64,000 bases of DNA from Xanthocytophaga agilis (GTDB lineage: Bacteria; Bacteroidota; Bacteroidia; Cytophagales; 172606-1). A model generated the notes under the pieces. That model saw only the letters and a program-made list of their open reading frames with translations. It was not told the origin of the DNA and did no database searches. This document shows positions 33,653 through 41,460 of the stretch, piece after piece; positions within the stretch are counted from its first letter, which is position 1, and every line of letters begins with the position of its first letter. The position numbers and the translations under genes were made by a program. The stretch is taken from the NCBI RefSeq assembly GCF_030068605.1, contig NZ_JASJOU010000024.1:39899-103898 (forward strand), in the 5' to 3' direction.

Positions 33653-34540
33653 TTATTTGAACTTAACCTTTAGGTTGGGCCACAAGGTGCGGATCTTAAC
33701 CTGATCCTCCCACGAAAAATGATTTCCCTTTGATACAAACTCTTCCAGATTTTTCAAATTACTTATTTCTTCTGGCAGTGTCTTGAGTCGAGTTGCATTC
33801 ACTTTCAATTTCGTAAGGTTGGACAATTGACCAATTTCTAATGGAATAGATCCTAATGGATTATTACTTAATCTTAAATCAGTTAGATTTTTGAGATCGC
33901 CAATTTCTGGAGGGATAGAGGTAAGATTATTATCTGATATATCCAGATATCGTAATTGTGTACAATGCCCTATTGTAGTAGGAATAGAGTGTAGTTGATT
34001 TTTGTCCAGATTCAGGATGTCTAAGTGAATCAGTTTGCCAACTGCTGTTGTTACTGTATGTAAGTGATTGCCTGTTAAACTTAATTCATACAGATTGTAG
34101 CAATTTCCAAGTTCGTTAGGAAGAGTAGATAGTAAGTTGTAATCCAGATACAATTCTTCCAGATTAGTAAGACAACCAATTTCAACAGGTAATTCCACAA
34201 TCTGATTATAGGAAAGGTCTATAGATATCAGATTTACCATATATTTAATTCCTGTAGGTATATGAGATACTTTTACAGAGTCTGTAGATGCATCCTTGTC
34301 TGAGCAATAGATATGTGTCTGGTGTAATAGATGATATATTTTCTCACTCAATAATACCACACTTTTTTCCCATCTGTGAATCCTGACAATCCAATCATAC
34401 AGTTCTTCTATATCTTTTTTAAAGTCCTCAATATGAATCTCTAGAGAATCTGCTATTGTCAGTCCTAACGTGATACTTTCCAATTGACCAGAGAGTAACA
34501 ACCGCATTACATTTTCTTTTTCGTTGCTGGTTTCTGACAT
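33653..34540 (-). CDS. Leucine-rich-repeat protein between the two tRNA-like clusters
   Basis: The 295-residue protein has an N-terminal helical domain (NVMRLLLSGQLESITLGLTI, SLEIHIEDFKKDIEELYDWI) that looks like a shortened relative of the domain in the other LRR genes. Eight or so 23-residue LRRs follow (LxxLxxLxLxxNxLxxIPxxIGxL), then the cap WPNLKVKFK. It is cytoplasmic as there is no signal peptide. It is sandwiched on the same strand between tRNA-like genes 7-9 upstream and 2-6 downstream, so it is probably part of the same transcript. Confidence 0.88.
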   Translation of the reverse strand: MSETSNEKENVMRLLLSGQLESITLGLTIADSLEIHIEDFKKDIEELYDWIVRIHRWEKSVVLLSEKIYHLLHQTHIYCSDKDASTDSVKVSHIPTGIKYMVNLISIDLSYNQIVELPVEIGCLTNLEELYLDYNLLSTLPNELGNCYNLYELSLTGNHLHTVTTAVGKLIHLDILNLDKNQLHSIPTTIGHCTQLRYLDISDNNLTSIPPEIGDLKNLTDLRLSNNPLGSIPLEIGQLSNLTKLKVNATRLKTLPEEISNLKNLEEFVSKGNHFSWEDQVKIRTLWPNLKVKFK

Positions 34541-34762
34541 GGTTAGTCTAGGATATCATTCAATATATTAGCGACAAGTTCCAATAAGGAAGATATAACT
34601 TCTATATCTAGTTTTGATGAGTCGTCTTTTGTCGAGGAAGTATTTTCAGTATCATTCATGCACTTATGAGTATCTGGAAGAATTGGGTTTAATTTTTACT
34701 CCTTTCTTTGATATGTCAACACCCACCAATCATCTAACCCTTGACCTTAATTACAGAATGAT

Positions 34763-34835
34763 GGAGGAAGACAAGACTCGAACTTGCACCCTTCCAGTTA
34801 GCAACCGGATATTCTTCCGTTGAACTACTCCCTCC
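34763..34835 (-). tRNA. tRNA-like gene 7, anticodon GCU on an Arg-type body
   Basis: Acceptor GGAGGGA/TTCCTCC, D-stem GTTC/GAAT, anticodon stem TCCGG/CTGGA with loop TTGCTAA, T-arm GCAAG TTCGAGT CTTGT. The anticodon GCU would decode Ser, but the variable loop is only 5 nt, whereas every normal bacterial tRNA-Ser has a long arm. The body matches tRNA-like gene 4 (Arg CCU). Confidence 0.72.
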
Positions 34836-34847
34836 AGAAGTATTAGT

Positions 34848-34921
34848 GAGACTGGGAAGGTTCGAACTTCCGACCTCCTATTTGCAGGGTAGGCGCTCTT
34901 CCACATCTGAGCTACAGTCTC
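34848..34921 (-). tRNA. tRNA-like gene 8, anticodon UGC (Ala) with C33
   Basis: Acceptor GAGACTG/CAGTCTC perfect, D-stem GCTC/GAGC, T-arm GGAAG TTCGAAC CTTCC perfect. The anticodon loop CCTGCAA has C at position 33 where U is nearly universal, and the closing stem pair is C-A. Close relative of tRNA-like gene 6. Confidence 0.68.
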
Positions 34922-34941
34922 ATATACAATAAAATAGGGTA

Positions 34942-35013
34942 GGGACTGACAGGACTCGAACCTGCAACCTCCTCGATCCGGAGTCGAAGTGTCTTCCAAT
35001 TGACCACAGCCCC
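34942..35013 (-). tRNA. tRNA-like gene 9, anticodon CCG (Arg), first of the array
   Basis: Acceptor GGGGCTG/CAGTCCC with one G-T, a short 3-bp D-stem GTC/GAC, anticodon stem TTCGA/TCGAG with loop CTCCGGA, T-arm GCAGG TTCGAGT CCTGT. It is the most promoter-proximal member of the array. No CCA is encoded. Confidence 0.75.
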
Positions 35014-35051
35014 TGTATAAAAAACAATGCTGAAAACTCACGTTCTGGGGG

Positions 35052-35059
35052 CAAAAATA
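35052..35059 (-). promoter_or_regulatory. Candidate promoter -7 box of the tRNA-like/LRR transcript
   Basis: Read on the minus strand the sequence is TATTTTTG, an exact TAnnTTTG box 38 nt upstream of tRNA-like gene 9. No clear -33 element is visible. It is the best promoter candidate for the whole cluster down to 27319. Confidence 0.45.
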
Positions 35060-35294
35060 GTATCTTTTTTGAATGGACGTTGATTTGGTGAATAAGTTTG
35101 AGAAAAAATCGTAAATAAAATGGAAGCTTGTTTCACTTTCATTAAAAAGTGAATTATCTAATCATGAAATAGTGCATATAGATAATATACAGAGGCAATT
35201 ATAGTTCTATTTACTTTATTGTTTGTATAACATTAGCTACTATATTGCAGTTATTACTAATAGAGATAGAGAAATTTACAATACAGTGAAATTT

Positions 35295-36377
35295 ATGAAG
35301 GTAAAATATATTGTTTATGCAATAGTCATTATAAGCCTGGGCGTTTTAGTTGCATACCGAATTATACAGAATAAGAAAAAAGATGAGGCTACAGCTTCTG
35401 GGAAGGGAGGAGGTAAAGCGGGCTCATCCAGACCTGTACAGGTTTCAGGCATAGTAGCAACTCCACAACGTTTTTCGGATGCTATTGCTGTATCAGGGTC
35501 TATTGATGCCAATGAACAGGTTCAGATACGTAGTCAGGTATCAGGTCTTGTGAAAGGAATCTATTTTAAAGAAGGAAGTATAGTGAAAGAAGGCCAGTTA
35601 CTGATTCAGATTGATAATCAGGAACTGGAAGCACAGCTTTCTCAGGCTCTTACCCGTGAAAAGCTATCTGCTGCCAATGAGGAACGTTCGCGTAAGCTTC
35701 TGGCTGTGGAAAGTATCAGTCAGCAGGAATACGATGTGGCGTTGGCTGATCTTCGGGCATTACAGGCTCAGACCCGACTCATTCGGGCTCAATTGGAGAA
35801 AACACAGATTCGAGCACCTTTTACAGGAACGATAGGTTTACGTGCAATTTCTGTAGGAGAGTATTTATCTTCAACTACTACAGTAGCAAATCTTGTAAAT
35901 ACAAATCCTGTGAAAGTGACTTTCTCTGTCCCTGAAAAGTATATGAATCAGTTAAAAGTTAATACGGAGGTTCACTTTACGGTAGCAGGTTCTGAAAAAA
36001 AATATACAGCACGTGTCTATGCTATTGAACCACGTATAGATGTCACAACCCGTACACTGCAATTACGTGCTCTGGCAGATAATCCCAAAGGAGAACTTTT
36101 GCCCGGAGCATTTACCAGTGTCGAGTTACCCTTAACTACTATTAATGACGCAATTTTGATTCCAACAGAAGCTATTGTCCCTATTCAGGATGGCAAGAAA
36201 GTTTTTGTAAGTGAAAATGGAAAAGCAAAAGAAGTAAAGGTAGAAACTTCTACCAGACGGGAAAAAGATATTCTGATTACGTCAGGTTTGCATCCTGGAG
36301 ATACTGTTTTGACAAGTGGGGTTATGTCTCTGAAACCTGAATCACCAGTCAGGGTAGTTATTGATACAACCCGGTAA
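35295..36377 (+). CDS. RND efflux periplasmic adaptor (membrane fusion protein)
   Basis: The 360-residue protein starts MKVKYIVYAIVIISLGVLVA, an N-terminal membrane anchor. The biotinyl-lipoyl half-motif SQVSGLVKGIYFKEGSIVKE comes next, then an alpha-helical hairpin (about 110-170) and the second half-motif TRLIRAQLEKTQIRAPFTGT. The beta-barrel and membrane-proximal domains follow, with DVTTRTLQLRALADN and LIPTEAIVPIQDGKKVFVSE. The frame is open to a TTG at 35223, but the ATG at 35295 directly precedes the anchor. It is the first gene of a pair with the RND permease at 36472 and no outer-membrane factor follows. The substrate is unknown. Confidence 0.93.
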   Translation: MKVKYIVYAIVIISLGVLVAYRIIQNKKKDEATASGKGGGKAGSSRPVQVSGIVATPQRFSDAIAVSGSIDANEQVQIRSQVSGLVKGIYFKEGSIVKEGQLLIQIDNQELEAQLSQALTREKLSAANEERSRKLLAVESISQQEYDVALADLRALQAQTRLIRAQLEKTQIRAPFTGTIGLRAISVGEYLSSTTTVANLVNTNPVKVTFSVPEKYMNQLKVNTEVHFTVAGSEKKYTARVYAIEPRIDVTTRTLQLRALADNPKGELLPGAFTSVELPLTTINDAILIPTEAIVPIQDGKKVFVSENGKAKEVKVETSTRREKDILITSGLHPGDTVLTSGVMSLKPESPVRVVIDTTR

Positions 36378-36471
36378 ATAATATAATACCGCCTCTAAAG
36401 ATAAGGAAAAGGAGAGGAATGAATTTTTCTGTTCTCTCGGTAAGTAAGTGAATCTGTAAAGTAAACTTTCT

Positions 36472-39400
36472 ATGAGTTTATCGACATTAAGTATTAAAAG
36501 ACCAGTATTCACCATTGTAGTCAATCTGATATTGATCTTATTTGGTGTTATTGGATACACGTTTCTGGGAATTCGGGAATATCCCTCTATTGACCCAGCT
36601 ACTATTTCTGTACGTACCAGTTATTCAGGAGCTAATGCTGATATTATTGAGTCTCAGATTACAGAGCCTTTGGAGAAATCTATTAACTCCATTGATGGTA
36701 TCCGAAATATATCTTCTTCGAGTACGCAAGGAACAAGCAATATTACAATAGAGTTTAACCTGGATAAAAATCTGGAGGAAGCCGCCAATGATGTGCGTGA
36801 TAAAGTATCTCAGGCTACACGAAGTTTACCCCAGGATATTGACTCACCACCAGTAGTGTCCAAAGCAGATGCAGATTCTGAGCCGATCATCATTCTTACA
36901 GTACGTAGCAAAACACGTAACCAGTTGGAGTTGAGTGATTATGCTGAGAACGTAATTGCTCAACGTATACAGACCATTCCGGGTGTGAGTAGTGTCCAGA
37001 TATATGGGCAGAAAAAATATGCGATGCGTTTATGGATTGATCCTATGAAGCTGGCTTCCTATGGTCTAACGGTCTCAGATATCAGAACTGCACTAACCCG
37101 GGAAAATGTAGAACTGCCTTCCGGGAAAGTAACTGGTGCTAATACAGAACTAACTGTAAAGACATTAGGTAATCTTTCTTCTGATGAAGAGTTTAACAGA
37201 CTAATCATCCGGACTTCAGGAGATAAAATTGTGCGTTTCAGTGATATTGGTAAAGCTATCCTTGGTCCTGAGAATCTGGAGACCCAAATGACAGAGTCTG
37301 GAACACCTATGGTGGGCTTGGCTGTCATTCCTCAACCAGGTACTAATTACCTGGAAGTAGCTTCCGCCTTCTACACACGTTTGGAGCAGATCAAAAATGA
37401 AGTGCCTGAAGATTTACAACTAAACGTGGGAGTAGACAATACCTTATTTATCAAGAAGTCTGTTACTGAAGTTGCTGAGACTATCATTATTGCACTGGTT
37501 CTGGTTGTTATCATTATTTACCTGTTTTTCAGGGATTGGGGTATTGCATTTCGTCCATTGATAGATATTCCGGTTTCATTGATTGCGACCTTTTTTATCA
37601 TGTATATGTTTGGTTTTTCAGTTAATGTACTTACACTCCTGGCAATTGTACTGGCAACGGGGCTTGTGGTTGATGATGGGATTGTGGTGACTGAGAATAT
37701 TTTTAAAAAGGTAGAAGAAGGAATGAGTCCTATTGAGGCTGCTATCAAGGGAGCGAATGAGATTTTTATAGCTGTTATCTCGATTTCCATTACACTGGCA
37801 GCCGTATTCCTACCTGTTATTTTCCTGCAGGGATTTGTAGGACAATTGTTCCGGGAGTTTGGAGTTGTTATTGCTGCTGCAGTACTTATTTCAGCATTTG
37901 TGTCTCTAACATTAACCCCTATGCTGAATGCATATCTGATTAAAGATGTGCATAAGAAGTCATGGTTTTATGAGAAGACAGAGCCTTACTTTGAAAAATT
38001 AAACTCTGTTTATGCAGAAGCTTTAGGAGGCTTTATGAAACGCAAGTGGCTGAGTATTCCTATTGTACTGGGTTGTGTAGGATTAATTGTATTATTTTAT
38101 ACTATTCTTCAAAAAGAAACAGCTCCTTATGATGATCGAAGTTATTTGCGTGTACAGGTAACTACTCCCGAGGGGTCTTCTTATGACTATACAGATCGGT
38201 TTATGCAGGAGTTGATGCAATTGGTGAATGATTCCATTCCTGAGAAAAAGGTGAATCTTGTTATTACCTCTCCAGGGTATGGAACGGCTTCTACAAATAG
38301 TGGACGGATGATTATGTCATTAACTCAACCTGAGGAGCGAAAACGCAGCCAAAAGGAGATTGCTGGTAAACTCACACAGATGACGCGGCGCTATTCAGAA
38401 GCACGTATTCTGGTAACAGAACAGCCCACTATTGCTGTGAACAGGAGAGGAGGCTTGCCCGTTCAATATGTTATTCAGGCTCCGAATTTTCAGAAACTGG
38501 AAGAGAAAATACCTGAATTTATGGACGAGGTTCAAAATGATCCAACATTTTCATCCTCGGATGTGAATTTGAAGTTTAACAAGCCAGAGCTAGATGTATC
38601 AATAGACAGAGACAAAGCACAAAGCCTGGGAGTTTCTGTTATAGATGTTGCTCAATCGTTGCAGTTAGCTTTAAGTGGACAACGGTTTGCCTATTTTATG
38701 AAGAGTGGCCGGCAGTATCAGGTCATTGGGCAATTTGATAAGAAAGATCGTGATGATCCATTGGATCTGGCTTCAATATTTGTACGAAATACAGCAGGCG
38801 ATCTGATACAATTGGACAATGTAGTTACTATAAAAGAGCAAAGCAGTCCGCCACAGTTATACCATAGTAATCGTTTTCTTTCGGCAACTGTATCTGCAGG
38901 TCTGGCTCCCGGAAAAAGTATAGGAGATGGCATTGAGGCAATGGATCGTATTGCAGAACGTGTATTGGATGATAGTTTCTCTACAGATCTGGCTGGTGAA
39001 TCACGGGATTTCAGAGAAAGTGGTTCTAATACATTATTTGCATTTGGCTTGGCTCTACTGCTGATCTATCTGATTCTGGCTGCTCAGTTCGAAAGTTTTA
39101 TGGACCCTTTTATCATCATTTTGACTGTTCCAATGGCAGTTGCCGGCGCATTGTTTTCCCTATGGCTGTTTGGACAGACCTGGAATATTTTCAGTCAGAT
39201 CGGTACAATTATGTTGATTGGCCTTGTTACTAAGAATGGTATTCTGATTGTTGAATTCGCGAATCAGTTACGTGAACATGGAAAATCCAAAATGGATGCT
39301 ATCATGGAAGCTGCTGAGTCTCGCTTGCGTCCTATTCTGATGACAAGTCTGGCTATTGCATTAGGGGCATTACCTATTGCAGTTGCCTTAGGGGCTGCTG

Positions 39401-39585
39401 CACAAAGTCGTATGGGTATGGGAATTGTGATTGTGGGAGGCACTACCTTTTCGCTTGTACTTACCTTATTCATTATTCCTGCTATCTATGCTATGTGGTC
39501 ACGCGGACACAAGCCGCACCCTGAACTGGAAAAAGCTGTAGCTGCACAGAAACGTCAGGCAGGTATCTCTTATCCAGTAGAATAA
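36472..39585 (+). CDS. RND-family efflux permease (AcrB/HAE1-like)
   Basis: This 1037-residue inner-membrane proton antiporter, of usual length, exports substrates with the adaptor at 35295. It has about twelve membrane helices: an N-terminal one (TIVVNLILILFGVIGYTFLG), two blocks at about 340-540 and 855-1020, and two large periplasmic loops. The helix IV proton-relay motif LLAIVLATGLVVDDGIVVTENI has adjacent Asp residues, and the signature GFVGQLFREFGVVIAAAVLI follows. The gap to the adaptor is 94 bp. No TolC-type gene is in the window, so an outer-membrane partner must be elsewhere. Confidence 0.95.
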   Translation: MSLSTLSIKRPVFTIVVNLILILFGVIGYTFLGIREYPSIDPATISVRTSYSGANADIIESQITEPLEKSINSIDGIRNISSSSTQGTSNITIEFNLDKNLEEAANDVRDKVSQATRSLPQDIDSPPVVSKADADSEPIIILTVRSKTRNQLELSDYAENVIAQRIQTIPGVSSVQIYGQKKYAMRLWIDPMKLASYGLTVSDIRTALTRENVELPSGKVTGANTELTVKTLGNLSSDEEFNRLIIRTSGDKIVRFSDIGKAILGPENLETQMTESGTPMVGLAVIPQPGTNYLEVASAFYTRLEQIKNEVPEDLQLNVGVDNTLFIKKSVTEVAETIIIALVLVVIIIYLFFRDWGIAFRPLIDIPVSLIATFFIMYMFGFSVNVLTLLAIVLATGLVVDDGIVVTENIFKKVEEGMSPIEAAIKGANEIFIAVISISITLAAVFLPVIFLQGFVGQLFREFGVVIAAAVLISAFVSLTLTPMLNAYLIKDVHKKSWFYEKTEPYFEKLNSVYAEALGGFMKRKWLSIPIVLGCVGLIVLFYTILQKETAPYDDRSYLRVQVTTPEGSSYDYTDRFMQELMQLVNDSIPEKKVNLVITSPGYGTASTNSGRMIMSLTQPEERKRSQKEIAGKLTQMTRRYSEARILVTEQPTIAVNRRGGLPVQYVIQAPNFQKLEEKIPEFMDEVQNDPTFSSSDVNLKFNKPELDVSIDRDKAQSLGVSVIDVAQSLQLALSGQRFAYFMKSGRQYQVIGQFDKKDRDDPLDLASIFVRNTAGDLIQLDNVVTIKEQSSPPQLYHSNRFLSATVSAGLAPGKSIGDGIEAMDRIAERVLDDSFSTDLAGESRDFRESGSNTLFAFGLALLLIYLILAAQFESFMDPFIIILTVPMAVAGALFSLWLFGQTWNIFSQIGTIMLIGLVTKNGILIVEFANQLREHGKSKMDAIMEAAESRLRPILMTSLAIALGALPIAVALGAAAQSRMGMGIVIVGGTTFSLVLTLFIIPAIYAMWSRGHKPHPELEKAVAAQKRQAGISYPVE

Positions 39586-39609
39586 TAGTCATATATACAG
39601 TGAAAATAT

Positions 39610-39657
39610 ATAAAACGAAAGAAGTCCCTTTTCACAAAGGGACTTCTTTCGTTTTAT
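39610..39657. terminator. Very strong bidirectional terminator
   Basis: A perfect 22-bp stem closed by TCAC, with A- and T-rich ends on both sides, lies between the convergent efflux operon (ends 39585) and the sigma factor gene (ends 39672). Confidence 0.92.
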
Positions 39658-39671
39658 TGTAAATTACGAAT

Positions 39672-40943
39672 TTAATCAGCAGATAGCTGAGCTATTTTTG
39701 ATCTCAATAGGCTTTTTTCTACTTCTGATTGGGTTAGAGATAATGCTTCTTCCAAATGTGTTCTGGCAATATCCGCTTGGCCTAACTGCTTATAAAACTC
39801 TCCCAGAGTTGCGGGAAATAAATAAAATTCTTTTAGTGCATCCTTATCTGGTATGTCTTCTATTGCTTCTAAGCCTGCCCGTGCACCTTCTGTTTCTCCA
39901 ATGGCAATAGCTCTGTTAAGGGCAACAATAGGAGAGGGGTATAATTGGTAAAGCAGATTATATAGATATACAATATTATCCCAGTCTATCATATCATAGG
40001 TTTCCGCATTGGAATGTTCGTAAGCAATCCCTGCTTCCAGATGGTAGCGGCTAAGTTCACCTCCCTCGGCAGCTGCATCCAGACAACCCTTTCCGAACCA
40101 GATTAACTCCTGATTCCAGAGATGACGATTTTGCTGTTTTAACAATAGTATATTTCCATTTTCATCCAGTCTTCCCGGAATACGTGCTGCATGAAAACAC
40201 ATCAATGCCATTAGTGCAAGTACCTTTGGGTGATTAGTGACAGGATGTTCACTCAACATTTTGATTAGAAACATGGCATCTTCTACTAAATCCTGCCGAA
40301 TCAGATCCGAATGATGAGTGGAATTATATCCTTCATTGAAGATTAGGTAGACAGTTGTAAGAATAGCTTCTAATCTTTGAGGCAAGTCCTCCTCTGCAGG
40401 AATTTCAAACTGAATTTTGCCTTCACGGAAAAGCTGTCGTGTGCGGTACAAACGTTTAGTAATAGTCTCTTCAGAAGAAAGATAGGCACGAGCGATTTCT
40501 GCTGTACTAAAGCCACATAGCGTTTTAAGAATTAATGTAACTTGAGCCTCTTCACTAAGCTCCGGATGACAACAGGCAAACATCATTCGAAGTTGATCAT
40601 CTTTTATCTCACTTTCATCCAGTAACTCATTTAAAGTGGGATGAAGAGTATACTCAGATTCAAGGAGTAATGTAATATCCTTGGCAAATTCGTACGTGCG
40701 TTTCTGCTGGCGTATCACGTCCAGTACCTTATTTTTAGCTACAACAAACAACCAGGCTGTGGGATTTTCCGGAACCTTATCATTCCATTGCTCCATTGCT
40801 TTTACTAGTGTATCCTGTACTACATCTTCGGCTAATTCCAGGTTATGTGATCCAAAAATGCGTGTTAATACAGAAATTAACTTGCCTGATTCCTGCTTAA
40901 GGATGCGTTCCAGTGTTATATGATCTGCCTGATTACTGTCCAT
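39672..40943 (-). CDS. ECF42-type sigma factor with C-terminal TPR-like extension
   Basis: The 423-residue protein is much longer than a simple ECF factor. Region 2 has NLELAEDVVQDTLVKAMEQW and PTAWLFVVAKNKVLDVIRQQ; region 4 has LILKTLCGFSTAEIARAYLS and TKRLYRTRQLFREGK. The C-terminal half (about 190-420) is the DUF6596/TPR-like domain (FNEGYNSTHHSDLIRQDLVE, LYQLYPSPIVALNRAIAIGE). Sigma factors of this ECF42 type are usually encoded next to a DGPF/YCII protein, as here (41050-41406), and are thought to be regulated through their own C-terminal domain instead of an anti-sigma factor. Confidence 0.93.
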   Translation of the reverse strand: MDSNQADHITLERILKQESGKLISVLTRIFGSHNLELAEDVVQDTLVKAMEQWNDKVPENPTAWLFVVAKNKVLDVIRQQKRTYEFAKDITLLLESEYTLHPTLNELLDESEIKDDQLRMMFACCHPELSEEAQVTLILKTLCGFSTAEIARAYLSSEETITKRLYRTRQLFREGKIQFEIPAEEDLPQRLEAILTTVYLIFNEGYNSTHHSDLIRQDLVEDAMFLIKMLSEHPVTNHPKVLALMALMCFHAARIPGRLDENGNILLLKQQNRHLWNQELIWFGKGCLDAAAEGGELSRYHLEAGIAYEHSNAETYDMIDWDNIVYLYNLLYQLYPSPIVALNRAIAIGETEGARAGLEAIEDIPDKDALKEFYLFPATLGEFYKQLGQADIARTHLEEALSLTQSEVEKSLLRSKIAQLSAD

Positions 40944-40985
40944 TCTTGTTTTTATGTAAAATGTACAGCTATTTTAACTATAAAA

Positions 40986-41020
40986 AAAGTCCTAACAATG
41001 TTTGAAACTGTCAGGACTTT
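40986..41020 (-). terminator. Terminator or attenuator between the DGPF and sigma genes
   Basis: The arms AAAGTCCT (40986-40993) and AGGACTTT (41013-41020) pair, extended by a mostly paired ACA/TGT, and on the minus strand the hairpin is followed by a run of T. It sits after the DGPF gene stop (41050) and before the sigma start (40943), so it could lower read-through to the sigma gene. Confidence 0.7.
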
Positions 41021-41049
41021 AAAAATAGAGTATTGTAAATGCAAGAAAA

Positions 41050-41406
41050 TCAGGATAATAAAACAATTTCTCTCACTTCTATTACCCCATCATCTTCTAA
41101 GATAGGACAATCCTTTGCAAGAGCCAATGCTTCTTCATAATCAGTAACTCTAATTATGGAATAGCCTCCTACAATTTCTTTTCCTTCTATATAAGGACCA
41201 TCTGTTATTTTCTTTGCTTTTCCTTTCAATGTCTTTCCCTGAGGATATAAAGGTTGACCGCCATCTGTAAGTTTACCCTGCTGGGTAAGAGCGCCTAACC
41301 ATGCACTCCATTTAGCCAGATTAGCTTCCAGAACTTCAGGGGATTGTTGAGCATATAATTCTTCGGCTTCTAGAGTGTTCCGATAGATAAGCATAAAATC
41401 TTTCAT
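41050..41406 (-). CDS. YCII/DGPF-family protein
   Basis: The 118-residue protein starts MKDFMLIYRNTLEAEELYAQ and contains the family motif TDGPYIEGKEIVGGYSIIRV, which varies the DGPF core of this family to DGPY. The end VIEVREIVLLS is also typical. YCII proteins have a ferredoxin-like fold with a conserved His-Asp pair in related enzymes. Next to ECF42 sigma factors they are believed to be either regulated by or partners of the sigma factor. The hairpin at 40986 follows the gene. Confidence 0.92.
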   Translation of the reverse strand: MKDFMLIYRNTLEAEELYAQQSPEVLEANLAKWSAWLGALTQQGKLTDGGQPLYPQGKTLKGKAKKITDGPYIEGKEIVGGYSIIRVTDYEEALALAKDCPILEDDGVIEVREIVLLS

Positions 41407-41460
41407 ACAAATTAGATTTAAAATGATAGATGTTTTATAAATATTTGTTCTTTAAGACGA

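Noticed and set aside
34751..35041. 96-codon minus-strand frame through the tRNA-like genes 7-9
   Set aside because: It is a translation of tRNA-like sequences (SLPYF, RRSEVRTF type strings) with no codon-position signal. The tRNA-like folds explain the region.
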